A DNA stretch of 10,057 nt from an uncultured Rickettsiales bacterium (lineage in GTDB: Bacteria; Pseudomonadota; Alphaproteobacteria; Rickettsiales; Midichloriaceae), in contig CALKVD010000078.1 in assembly GCA_937996615.1 (NCBI GenBank), forward strand, positions 1-10,057, given 5' to 3'. A model generated the notes under the pieces. It did no database searches and was not told where the DNA came from. It saw only the letters and a list, made by a program, of their open reading frames with translations. Below, one piece after another: positions 1 through 7,398 of the stretch; position 1 is the stretch's first letter; each line of letters begins with the position of its first letter. The position numbers were made by a program, and so were the translations under genes.

Positions 1-59
1 CCGTCCATTATAATCGCGATATGGTTAGGTTTATTGCCATTTTGTTTTGTATCGCTCAC
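1..59 (-). CDS. uppS: Undecaprenyl diphosphate synthase, N-terminal fragment (cut by window edge)
   Basis: Read on the minus strand from a GTG at 59, this frame gives 19 codons plus two bases before the window ends. The peptide contains NHIAIIMD followed by the start of a glycine codon, the opening of the cis-prenyltransferase signature (HIAIIMDGNGRWA in the family); the Asp, residue 19 here, is the conserved Mg/diphosphate-binding residue. The enzyme condenses isopentenyl diphosphate units onto farnesyl diphosphate to make the C55 lipid carrier for peptidoglycan and other envelope polymers. The GTG is the only plausible start, because an in-frame TAG lies four codons upstream. It begins 47 nt after the degP stop in the same direction, so co-transcription with degP is likely. 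No clear Shine-Dalgarno sequence precedes it. The identification rests on a short but very characteristic block. Confidence 0.85.
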   Translation of the reverse strand, partial: MSDTKQNGNKPNHIAIIMD

Positions 60-106
60 TGTTTTAAACTACTTTATTAGCATTTTTCGCATTGCTGCTT
101 TATTCC

Positions 107-1615
107 CTAACCATCAATCTCAATCGCCATAAAGATTTGATTTCCACCACGAGAAACTAGCAATATTATCGCTGAATCTTTAGATTTAGCACTTTTATCC
201 AAAATTTGTTTAAAATCTTTGATATCAGTGATAACCTTTTGGTTCACAGCAGCAATAACATCACCAGGACGCAAACCAGTAGCTGCCGCAACTGAATCGT
301 TAGAAATATCTACCACCACAATTCCATTATCTTTATCTGCGATATGGTATTTTTGACGCAATGCTGGGGTTATGTTTTGCACAGCAATCCCTAGCAGATT
401 ATCAGTCAGAGATCTATCTACCGGCTTAGTTTTAGTCGCATCAGAAGGTTCATCAGTTTGTTTTTCTACTATAATTTCTAATTTTTGCGTAGTTCCATCT
501 CTAAACACTTCTAGTACAACTTTTTTACCTATTGGAGTATTTGCAACCATTAGTGGTAATTTATTTTTATCTACAATAGGTTTATCATCAAATTTAGTTA
601 TAACATCACCAACTTTTACTCCTCCTTTTGCCGCTGGACTACCTTCAACTATTTCAGCAACTAAAGCTCCTGTCGGTTGGGGGAGGCGAAGGCTTTTAGC
701 GATTTTCTCATCGACAGACTGGATTTTAACTCCGAGCAAACCGCGACTGACTGAACCATGTTCTTTCAGTTGCTTAAGAACAGGCTGAGCTATATATGAA
801 GGGACCGCAAAACCGATCCCGAGGCTACCTCCAGTAGTTGTAAGAATAGCTGAGTTTATCCCGATTACTTTAGCGTTTGAAGCGTTACATAACGGCCCTC
901 CAGAATTTCCTCGATTAATCGAAGCATCAGTTTGGATATAGTCTTCATAGGTCGTAGCTCCTATATGTCTTGCTTTGGCCGAGATGATCCCAGTTGTGAC
1001 TGTGCCACCAAGCCCAAAAGGATTGCCAACAGCAATAACACCATCGCCAATTCTTGAATTGTCAGCGTCCTCAAATTCTAGATATGGTAATGGAGTTTTA
1101 CTTTCAATTTTGATTAATGCAATATCAGTTTTTGCATCTTTACCAATCAGTTTTGCTTTATAGGAAACATTCTGATTACCTTCCAATGTCACTTTAATTT
1201 CATCTGCTTTGTCTACAACATGGTTATTGGTGACTATATAGCCGCTTGGATCCATAATAAAACCGGAACCTACTTCTGTGCTTTTATAATTTCTTTCTGG
1301 AACACCCATTTTACGCTCAAATAATTCTCTAAATAGTTCATATGGATCGTCAAAATTTGCTTCCTCTTTGCTTTTATCTTGTTTTTGAGTTATAGATATA
1401 TTGACGACAGCGGGAAGTATTTTAGCAATAACATCTGGAAGTTGGGAAGTACCCGATGGAAAATTTTTTGCATTTATTTCTGAATTAGGTACTTCCAGTG
1501 GTATTGGTCCCTGTGGTATTGTGACTGTAGTTGTGGCATATGCTTGCTTTTGCCCAAGCAGAACACATAATGCTATCACGGTAGCAGCTAACCTATTATT
1601 TATAATTTTTATCAT
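107..1615 (-). CDS. degP: Periplasmic serine endoprotease DegP/HtrA (Do family)
   Basis: This 502-residue protein matches the DegP/HtrA layout. Residues 1-27 form a Sec signal peptide (charged start, hydrophobic core, AYA cleavage motif), so it acts in the periplasm. The trypsin-like domain covers about 60-290, with the triad visible as His132 (TNNHVV), Asp164 (KTDIALIKI) and Ser238 (RGNSGGPL); the spacing agrees with E. coli DegP. Two PDZ domains follow, about 292-385 and 405-500, each with the LLG carboxylate-binding start and a GD(V)I turn. The family degrades or refolds misfolded envelope proteins and outer-membrane proteins. Two PDZ domains argue for a DegP/DegQ-type rather than a DegS-type protein. 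It diverges from the ABC transporter gene at 1774 and is followed by uppS. No Shine-Dalgarno sequence precedes the ATG at 1615, but the signal peptide fixes the start well. Confidence 0.95.
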   Translation of the reverse strand: MIKIINNRLAATVIALCVLLGQKQAYATTTVTIPQGPIPLEVPNSEINAKNFPSGTSQLPDVIAKILPAVVNISITQKQDKSKEEANFDDPYELFRELFERKMGVPERNYKSTEVGSGFIMDPSGYIVTNNHVVDKADEIKVTLEGNQNVSYKAKLIGKDAKTDIALIKIESKTPLPYLEFEDADNSRIGDGVIAVGNPFGLGGTVTTGIISAKARHIGATTYEDYIQTDASINRGNSGGPLCNASNAKVIGINSAILTTTGGSLGIGFAVPSYIAQPVLKQLKEHGSVSRGLLGVKIQSVDEKIAKSLRLPQPTGALVAEIVEGSPAAKGGVKVGDVITKFDDKPIVDKNKLPLMVANTPIGKKVVLEVFRDGTTQKLEIIVEKQTDEPSDATKTKPVDRSLTDNLLGIAVQNITPALRQKYHIADKDNGIVVVDISNDSVAAATGLRPGDVIAAVNQKVITDIKDFKQILDKSAKSKDSAIILLVSRGGNQIFMAIEIDG

Positions 1616-1773
1616 GACTTAAATTAATTTTTGGTTTTATTGAATTGCTTACATGTTTTAATGATAAGCAAAAAGTTTTAGTTAGCAACAATGATTTTAA
1701 TAGCGATTACAATAGTTTTTTCGTATCATTAAATTAACGTATTGCGTTTACTCTAATTAGTATTTATTTACAA
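1616..1773. promoter_or_regulatory. Divergent spacer between degP and the ABC exporter gene
   Basis: These 158 bp must hold the promoters of both outward-facing genes. For degP (minus strand) a weak candidate is TTGTTG (1691 to 1686) and TATCAT (1666 to 1661), separated by 19 nt, which is longer than the preferred 17. For the ABC gene the best -10-like hexamer is TACAAT at 1708-1713, without a convincing -35. No clear inverted repeat or operator stands out. The region is certain to be regulatory by position; the individual boxes are guesses. Confidence 0.3.
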
Positions 1774-3597
1774 ATGTGGTTTAAAAAGAAAAAAAAAGTT
1801 CAAAATAGTGGTATAAAATTACTATGGCAATACCTAAAACCATACACTAAGCAACTGATTATTGTTGTTTTGGCACTATTAGTTAGTTCTTCATCAGTTT
1901 TGATCGTTAGCCAAAGTGTTCGCTATATGATTGATAGTGGAATTGCAAAACATAGCTCTACCTCATTGAATATGGCAATGCTTTATCTTATTTTATTAAT
2001 AATTCTGCTTGCCTTCGGCACCGCTTGTCGAACCCATTTTGTAACAGTTATTGGTGAAAAAGTAGTAGCAGATATTAGAAGAGCATTACATTCCCACATT
2101 CTAAAACTCGCACCTAATTATTTTGAAGAAAATAAAACCGGAACAATTATCTCAATGCTGACAACAGATCTAGGAACTATCTATACTATTGTTAGCGGCA
2201 CCTTATCAATTGCTATGCGCAATATTGTGATGCTGCTGGGTAGCATTTCATTGCTTTTTATTTATAGCATAAAACTTACCCTAGTCGTTTTTTTTATGAT
2301 ACCCTGCGTTCTAGTACCAATTATAGTCTTAGCACGCAGAGCTAGAGCAATGTCCAAAAAACTCCAGGATTGCATGGCTGAAATCACAGCAGAATCTGAA
2401 AACACATTGCATAATCTCAAAATTATCCAGGCTTATGGCAGAGAGGATTTATCGATTGGACAATTTGAATCTAAACTACAAAAAGAACTTGATACAGCTT
2501 TGAAACGCTCTGCTTCTCGAGCAATTCTCGTTACAACCGTAATGATTCTATCTTTTTTTGGAGTTATTGGAGTATTATGGGTTGGTGGGAATATGGTTAT
2601 TGATGGAGAAATGAGCCCAGGCGAACTTTCAAGCTTTCTGCTACTAACGGTCCTATGTGCAGCTTCAGCCGGAGCTTTGAGTGATGTAATCCAAAATATC
2701 AACAAGGTTTTTGGGATCGCAGAAAGGATTAGTGAATTTTTAAATATTTCCCCTCAAATCTCAGAAAATCTAAATGCAATTGATTTACCTAAATATACAG
2801 ATTCTAGCATTCTAGCAGATACTACAATCAATGAAAATAACTCTATCCAAGATCAAACCTTGATTGAATTTCGCGATGTTACTTTCTATTACCCCTCAAA
2901 GCTTCATCGTCCTGCTGTCAAAAACCTGAATTTCACTTTGCCTCCGGGTAAAATTATCGCAGTAGTCGGATTGTCAGGAGCTGGCAAAAGTACCATAATC
3001 CAGCTTTTATTAAGATTCTACGATGTAACGCTTGGTGGTATTTACATTAATGGTGCCAATATCAAGGATGTTAAGCTGCATAATCTCAGAACACATTTTG
3101 CATATGTCAGTCAAGATGCCTACATATTCTCTGATACTATTTTTGCGAACATAGCTTATGGCAACCCAACCGCAACTTATGACGACGTTCTAAAAGCAGC
3201 AAAAGCTGCTGCTGCTTGGCAATTTATTAACACTTTACCAGAAGGCCTTGATACATTTGTGGGTGAAAATGGCGTCAGGCTATCGGGCGGACAAAAGCAA
3301 CGAATCAGTATCGCTCGGGCAATTGTTCACAATCCTAATGTACTAATTTTGGATGAAGCTACTTCCGCTCTTGATAGCCACAATGAAAACAAGGTGCGTT
3401 TGGGTTTAAAGCAATTAATGAAAAACAGATCAGCACTGGTAATAGCACATAGATTATCTACAGTGATGGGAGCTGATAGTATTATTGTGATGCATAAAGG
3501 AGCAATTGTAGAACAAGGAAAGCATGACGAATTATTACGGTATAATGGCCATTACGCTAATCTACTATATAGCGGTGAGTTAGGTACATCAGAATGA
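1774..3597 (+). CDS. Half-size ABC exporter (MsbA/ABCB type), fused membrane and ATPase domains
   Basis: The 607-residue protein has an ABC exporter membrane domain (about residues 20-320, six hydrophobic segments near 27-48, 67-86, 141-162, 164-185, 249-271 and 285-302) followed by a nucleotide-binding domain (about 363-600). All ATPase motifs are present: Walker A GLSGAGKST (399-407, Lys405), Q-loop Gln447, signature LSGGQ (503-507), Walker B ending Asp527-Glu528, D-loop SALD and H-loop His559. It should therefore work as an active homodimer in the inner membrane. The family exports lipids (MsbA moves lipid A core) or hydrophobic drugs; the sequence alone does not fix the substrate, so no symbol is given. 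The linker at about 330-362 is polar and variable. The start is the first ATG after the spacer, has no Shine-Dalgarno sequence, and opens with a lysine-rich cytoplasmic tip. xerC follows after 50 nt. Confidence 0.92.
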   Translation: MWFKKKKKVQNSGIKLLWQYLKPYTKQLIIVVLALLVSSSSVLIVSQSVRYMIDSGIAKHSSTSLNMAMLYLILLIILLAFGTACRTHFVTVIGEKVVADIRRALHSHILKLAPNYFEENKTGTIISMLTTDLGTIYTIVSGTLSIAMRNIVMLLGSISLLFIYSIKLTLVVFFMIPCVLVPIIVLARRARAMSKKLQDCMAEITAESENTLHNLKIIQAYGREDLSIGQFESKLQKELDTALKRSASRAILVTTVMILSFFGVIGVLWVGGNMVIDGEMSPGELSSFLLLTVLCAASAGALSDVIQNINKVFGIAERISEFLNISPQISENLNAIDLPKYTDSSILADTTINENNSIQDQTLIEFRDVTFYYPSKLHRPAVKNLNFTLPPGKIIAVVGLSGAGKSTIIQLLLRFYDVTLGGIYINGANIKDVKLHNLRTHFAYVSQDAYIFSDTIFANIAYGNPTATYDDVLKAAKAAAAWQFINTLPEGLDTFVGENGVRLSGGQKQRISIARAIVHNPNVLILDEATSALDSHNENKVRLGLKQLMKNRSALVIAHRLSTVMGADSIIVMHKGAIVEQGKHDELLRYNGHYANLLYSGELGTSE

Positions 3598-3647
3598 TTT
3601 TGGTTTCAGTTTCACTTTAGTATAACGCTATTATATGGTTTTTTAAT

Positions 3648-4706
3648 ATGGCTTTGCTTCCAAACATTCTATTAAGACTTAGTAAAACCGAAAACTTTGA
3701 TTCTGAAATTAAAGCAATAACAAAAAATTGGCTCTCTCATCTCCTTTCCCAACGTCGCTATTCAACTAACACTACTAATTCATATGCCACAGATTTTTTA
3801 AATTTTCTTTTTTTCTTCGCCCAACATTTGCAACAACAAGTAACGCTTGAATCTCTCTTAGAAGCTAATCTTAAAGATTTTAGGTCTTGGCTAGCATTTC
3901 GCAAAATCCAAAAAGTACAGAACATATCAAACTCTAGAGGCCTGTCTTCATTAAGAAGTTTTTTTTCCTACCTATATCAAACTAGAGGAAAACAAAACCA
4001 TAATATCAATATAATTAAAGCTGGCAAAAAGGGGCAAAAATTACCTCGTGCTCTGAATGAAAATAATTCAATTTTGGCTTTAAACGCTTTGAGCAGTGAA
4101 GATGGTTCTGAACCAGAATGGATCAAGTGGCGCAATATCGCAATATTAATGTTGCTTTATGGTGCCGGCCTAAGAATCTCTGAAGTATTGAACATCTGCA
4201 TTGATCACTGCCGCTTTGATGATGCAACCACAACAAATCATGAACCAAATCTAAAACCAAAAGAACGAACTATAAACGCAATTAACGTCATGGGTAAAGG
4301 AAATAAAGAAAGGTTGGCACCGATTCTAAAATGCGTTTCCGATGCTATCCTTAAATATCTTACAATAGTACCAGTTAATCTTAAGCATCAAATATTTATT
4401 GGGGTAAGGGGCAAAAAACTACAAGGCTCAGTGTTTCGTCGTAAACTACAACAACTAAGGCAACAGTTTGGCTTGCCCGAACATATGTCGCCCCATGCAT
4501 TTCGCCATAGCTTTGCGACCCACCTACTCAAAAATGGTACTGATCTAAGAACTATCCAAGAGCTATTGGGACATCAAAATCTCAGCTCAACCCAAATATA
4601 TACCAAAATCGAGCTTGGTGATTTACGCAAAGGTTATGAAAAATTTCATCCATTGGCAAACCGAATGGCTCAAAAGAATTTATCAAAAAATAAAGAGGAA
4701 ATATGA
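3648..4706 (+). CDS. xerC: Tyrosine recombinase XerC
   Basis: XerC acts with XerD at the dif site to resolve chromosome dimers before cell division. The 352-residue protein has the SAM-like N-terminal DNA-binding domain (about 22-115) and the catalytic domain (about 135-340). The catalytic residues are visible: Arg176 (GAGLRISE), Lys217 (GKGNKER), His283 and Arg286 (HAFRHSFATH), His309 (LLGH) and the nucleophile Tyr318 (TQIYT). The combination HSFATHLL, DLRTIQELLGH and a C-terminal YEKFHP favours XerC over XerD. It is longer than the usual 300-330 residues, partly from a hydrophilic insertion at about 187-208, between the first catalytic Arg and the Lys. The stop overlaps the prs start (ATGA), so the two are translationally coupled. 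It could be a phage-type integrase, but the motif details and housekeeping neighbours argue against that. Confidence 0.9.
   Translation: MALLPNILLRLSKTENFDSEIKAITKNWLSHLLSQRRYSTNTTNSYATDFLNFLFFFAQHLQQQVTLESLLEANLKDFRSWLAFRKIQKVQNISNSRGLSSLRSFFSYLYQTRGKQNHNINIIKAGKKGQKLPRALNENNSILALNALSSEDGSEPEWIKWRNIAILMLLYGAGLRISEVLNICIDHCRFDDATTTNHEPNLKPKERTINAINVMGKGNKERLAPILKCVSDAILKYLTIVPVNLKHQIFIGVRGKKLQGSVFRRKLQQLRQQFGLPEHMSPHAFRHSFATHLLKNGTDLRTIQELLGHQNLSSTQIYTKIELGDLRKGYEKFHPLANRMAQKNLSKNKEEI
4694..4698 (+). promoter_or_regulatory. Shine-Dalgarno sequence of prs
   Basis: AGAGG lies inside the last codons of xerC, four bases before the prs ATG at 4703. It is the only clear ribosome binding site in front of an annotated gene in this window. 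It supports the overlapping start and suggests that prs can initiate on its own within the xerC message. Confidence 0.6.
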
Positions 4707-5623
4707 CTAAAATTATTGGCGGAAGTAACGGCAAAAAAATTGCTATTGATCTGAGTTTGAAATTGGGTATTGAATATATTGACGCCTCAATTACAAAATT
4801 TAGAGATAATGAGATTTCTGTTCAACTGCCCAAATCCCTGTATCAAAAAGATATTATTATAGTGCAGTCAACTTCTAACCCCGTTAATGACAATTTAATG
4901 GAGCTACTTTTGTTGATCGATGCCGCCAAAAGATTAGGTAGCAGCCAAATCATTGCTGTGATTCCATATTTCGGTTATGGCAGACAGGATAAAACTTCTG
5001 CTGAATTTGGCTTAGTTGCTGCAAGACTAGTCGCCAATATGCTCGAAACAGCAGGAATAAATAATCTCATTACTATGGATTTACATTCCAAACAAATAGA
5101 AGGGGCTTTTAATATAGGAATACAAAATATTGAGCCAATTTCCCTTTTTTCTTCTGATTTATCTGATTTACTTGATCCATCCCTTGATACGGTCGTAGTG
5201 TCACCAGATATCGGCGGCCTATTTCGTGCTAAAAAATTTGCTGACATGCTAAAAAGCGAGTTGGTCGTTATCAACAAAACCAGAAATAGCAATAATTCTT
5301 GTGAAATGAATGGAATGATTGGGACCGTTACAGGAAAAAACTGCATCATTATCGACGATATAATTGATTCAGGATCGACTCTAACACAAGCATCAATTCT
5401 CCTTAGACAGCATGGAGCAATTAGTATTAACGCAATTGTAACCCATTCGATATTAGCAGAAAGCGCCAAAGAAAAAATTGCTCAAAGTCCAATAGATTCT
5501 ATTTTAACAACCAATAGCATTCCTCAAAAGTTAGATAATACTAAATTCAAAATAAGAGATATTACCCCGATGGTTGCTGAAGCAATGGGCAAATTTATTG
5601 GCCTTAGATTGCAAAACATATAA
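4703..5623 (+). CDS. prs: Ribose-phosphate pyrophosphokinase (PRPP synthetase)
   Basis: The enzyme transfers pyrophosphate from ATP to ribose 5-phosphate, giving PRPP for purine, pyrimidine, histidine and NAD synthesis. The 306 residues follow the family order: FRDNE near 33-37, the ATP-binding block PYFGYGRQDK (88-97), MDLHSKQIEG (125-134; His128 near the Mg/ATP site), SPDIGG (167-172), the catalytic Lys192 and Arg194 in NKTRN, and the PRPP loop DDIIDSGST (218-226). The first 20 residues are typical of the N-terminus, and an ATGA overlap with xerC plus a good Shine-Dalgarno sequence support the start. Several blocks depart from the common bacterial consensus: RQDKTSAEF in place of RQDRK-type loops, and EGAF where most have QGFF. 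The length is close to the usual 310-320. Its presence suggests the organism makes at least some nucleotides itself. Confidence 0.93.
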   Translation: MTKIIGGSNGKKIAIDLSLKLGIEYIDASITKFRDNEISVQLPKSLYQKDIIIVQSTSNPVNDNLMELLLLIDAAKRLGSSQIIAVIPYFGYGRQDKTSAEFGLVAARLVANMLETAGINNLITMDLHSKQIEGAFNIGIQNIEPISLFSSDLSDLLDPSLDTVVVSPDIGGLFRAKKFADMLKSELVVINKTRNSNNSCEMNGMIGTVTGKNCIIIDDIIDSGSTLTQASILLRQHGAISINAIVTHSILAESAKEKIAQSPIDSILTTNSIPQKLDNTKFKIRDITPMVAEAMGKFIGLRLQNI

Positions 5624-5720
5624 AAAAGCAGAGGTCTATTGAAATGTTGTCTAAACCCTGATATTAATGATTGTATTGAGTGATTTTTATTAAACCAAAT
5701 TTTTAAATTATTTTTTATTT

Positions 5721-5951
5721 ATGGAACTAATAGCATTAAAATATATTGGAGTCGGCCTATGTGCATTAGGCATGATGGGAGCAGCAATTGGTGTGGGTAA
5801 TATCTTTTCTGCCCTGCTAAAAAGTATATCACGCAACCCATCTTGCGAACCACAACTATTGAAAAGCGCTTTTATTGGTGCCGGCCTTGCTGAGGCTATG
5901 GGACTATTTGCATTTTTGATCGCTGTATTATTACTCTTTTTTGTTCAGTAG
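5721..5951 (+). CDS. atpE: ATP synthase F0 subunit c
   Basis: This 76-residue hydrophobic protein is the proton-carrying ring subunit of F1F0 ATP synthase. It forms the expected hairpin of two membrane helices (about 8-31 and 49-73) joined by the polar loop with the conserved RNP (Arg38-Asn39-Pro40). The first helix carries the small-residue packing motif (GMMGAAIGVGN), and the second carries the essential carboxylate Glu58 in GAGLAEAMG. The residue after Glu58 is Ala rather than Ser or Thr, which fits proton rather than sodium coupling. The gene stands alone: atpB would normally precede it and atpF follow, but here prs lies 97 nt upstream and trmFO 24 nt downstream. The 97-nt gap before it is A/T-rich and holds no convincing promoter or terminator. 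No Shine-Dalgarno sequence is visible before the ATG. Confidence 0.95.
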   Translation: MELIALKYIGVGLCALGMMGAAIGVGNIFSALLKSISRNPSCEPQLLKSAFIGAGLAEAMGLFAFLIAVLLLFFVQ

Positions 5952-5975
5952 ATAATATATTGAACTAGGCAACAA

Positions 5976-7367
5976 ATGGAAGTAGGAAGTAACATAGCAA
6001 ATGTCAGAATTATCGGGGGCGGCTTGGCTGGGTGCGAAGCCGCGTTCCAATTAGCAAAACGCGGAATATTGGTCGAATTATATGAAATGCGTCCCCAAAA
6101 CCAAACAGCCGCTCACCAAACTGACCATCTAGCTGAACTAGTATGTTCGAATTCATTTCGCTCTGATAGTTTAGAAAATGCTGTTGGACTTTTGCATCAA
6201 GAAATGAGAATTCTTGGTTCTGTCATCATGGAATGCGCAGACCAAAATTCGGTACCAGCTGGAGGAGCTTTAGCTGTTGATCGCGTTTGCTTTGCCCAAG
6301 CTGTCGAAGAAAAAATAACTAAGCATCCGAATATCACGCTAATACGTGAAGAAGTTGGCCACATAGATTCCAATAAACCCACAATAATTGCAACCGGCCC
6401 CTTAAGTAGTAATGCAATAGCTTCTGAGATTATGAGACTGACAGATAACAGCGTGCCACTAGCTTTTTTTGATGCAATTGCACCGATAGTTTACTCTGAC
6501 AGTATTGATTATAGCATCGCCTGGAAACAATCGCGCTACGACAAAGGTAGTGGGGATGATTATATCAACTGCCCGATGAATAAAGAACAATATTATTCTT
6601 TTGTTGAGCTATTACGTCATTCTGAAAAAACAGAATTTAAAGAATGGGAAAAAAATACACCGTACTTTGATGGTTGTTTACCAATAGAAATAATGGCTGA
6701 ACGCGGAGTTGAAACTTTAAGATTTGGACCAATGAAGCCAGTTGGCCTGACTAACCCCCACCCTAATACTGAACGTCCTTACGCCGTTGTTCAATTGCGT
6801 CAAGACAATCACGCCCGAACTTTATATAATATTGTAGGATTTCAAACTAAGTTGAAATATAACGAACAAACAAATGTCTTTCGAACAATACCAGGTCTGG
6901 AAAATGCTGAATTTGCAAGGCTTGGAGGCATACACCGCAACACTTTTATTAATAGTCCTGCGTTACTCAATTCTAGATTGCAATTAAAAACCAACCCTAA
7001 CATACGTTTTGCTGGACAGATCACTGGAGTTGAGGGATATGTCGAAAGCGCAGCAATTGGCCTTTTAGCAGGAATCATGACAGCGTCTGACTTGCTCAAA
7101 TATTCTGCCTGCCAATCTCTACCTCCTCGTTTTAGCGCCCTAGGCTCACTCCTGAACCACATCACTGGAGAAGCTTGTATTGAAACTTTTCAACCTATGA
7201 ACATAAATTATGGATTATTTCCAGTCTTGAACGAAAGCTACCAACAATATTTCAAGGACGAAAAAGAGTTGAAAAGCGTTTTAAGAGACAAATTGTTGAA
7301 AAAACAAAAATATGCTGAAATAGCAATCAATAATATCAAAATCTGGAATGGTGGGGGGGGTAATTAA
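5976..7367 (+). CDS. trmFO: Folate-dependent tRNA (uracil-5-)-methyltransferase TrmFO
   Basis: TrmFO (formerly Gid) is an FAD enzyme that makes ribothymidine at U54 in the T-loop of tRNA, taking the carbon from methylenetetrahydrofolate and reducing it with NAD(P)H. The 463 residues include the dinucleotide-binding GGGLAG (14-19), the ELYEMRP stretch, the LVCSNSFRS block with Cys57, the second conserved cysteine Cys234 in FDGCLPIE, the RFGPMKPVGL block and the C-terminal FAD-contacting AGQITGVEGYVESAA (346-360). The two cysteines correspond to the pair studied in Bacillus subtilis TrmFO (Cys53 and Cys226). Length is near the family norm of about 435-475. The start is the first ATG after atpE, with no Shine-Dalgarno sequence. 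The last codons run through a tract of eight G, giving a Gly-rich tail not typical of the family. trmFO is probably on the same transcript as atpE. Confidence 0.95.
   Translation: MEVGSNIANVRIIGGGLAGCEAAFQLAKRGILVELYEMRPQNQTAAHQTDHLAELVCSNSFRSDSLENAVGLLHQEMRILGSVIMECADQNSVPAGGALAVDRVCFAQAVEEKITKHPNITLIREEVGHIDSNKPTIIATGPLSSNAIASEIMRLTDNSVPLAFFDAIAPIVYSDSIDYSIAWKQSRYDKGSGDDYINCPMNKEQYYSFVELLRHSEKTEFKEWEKNTPYFDGCLPIEIMAERGVETLRFGPMKPVGLTNPHPNTERPYAVVQLRQDNHARTLYNIVGFQTKLKYNEQTNVFRTIPGLENAEFARLGGIHRNTFINSPALLNSRLQLKTNPNIRFAGQITGVEGYVESAAIGLLAGIMTASDLLKYSACQSLPPRFSALGSLLNHITGEACIETFQPMNINYGLFPVLNESYQQYFKDEKELKSVLRDKLLKKQKYAEIAINNIKIWNGGGGN
7353..7360 (+). repeat. Run of eight G at the 3' end of trmFO
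   Basis: An uninterrupted G8 run sits 4-12 bases before the trmFO stop in otherwise A/T-rich DNA. It encodes the glycines of the WNGGGGN ending. One base less would give a tail ending GGGVIN, and one base more would end the protein after four glycines, so slippage would alter only the last residues. Such runs are also common places for sequencing errors. Confidence 0.85.
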
Positions 7368-7398
7368 TTAGCAGATTCTTTTTTAGCATACTTAATTT

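Noticed and set aside
372..788. 138-codon open frame on the plus strand inside degP
   Set aside because: It lies antisense within the well-supported DegP PDZ region. The peptide has no recognisable domain and is explained by the codon use of the real gene.
3600..3645. Terminator between the ABC gene and xerC
   Set aside because: Only a weak A/T-rich repeat (TATAA ... TTATA) is present, followed by a T run of six; the stem is too weak to support a call.
4975..5469. 164-codon open frame on the minus strand inside prs
   Set aside because: It is fully covered by the Prs coding sequence with intact motifs; the antisense peptide looks like a composition artefact.
6842..7165. 107-codon minus-strand frame inside trmFO
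   Set aside because: It is antisense to conserved TrmFO blocks, has no family resemblance and no plausible initiation signals.
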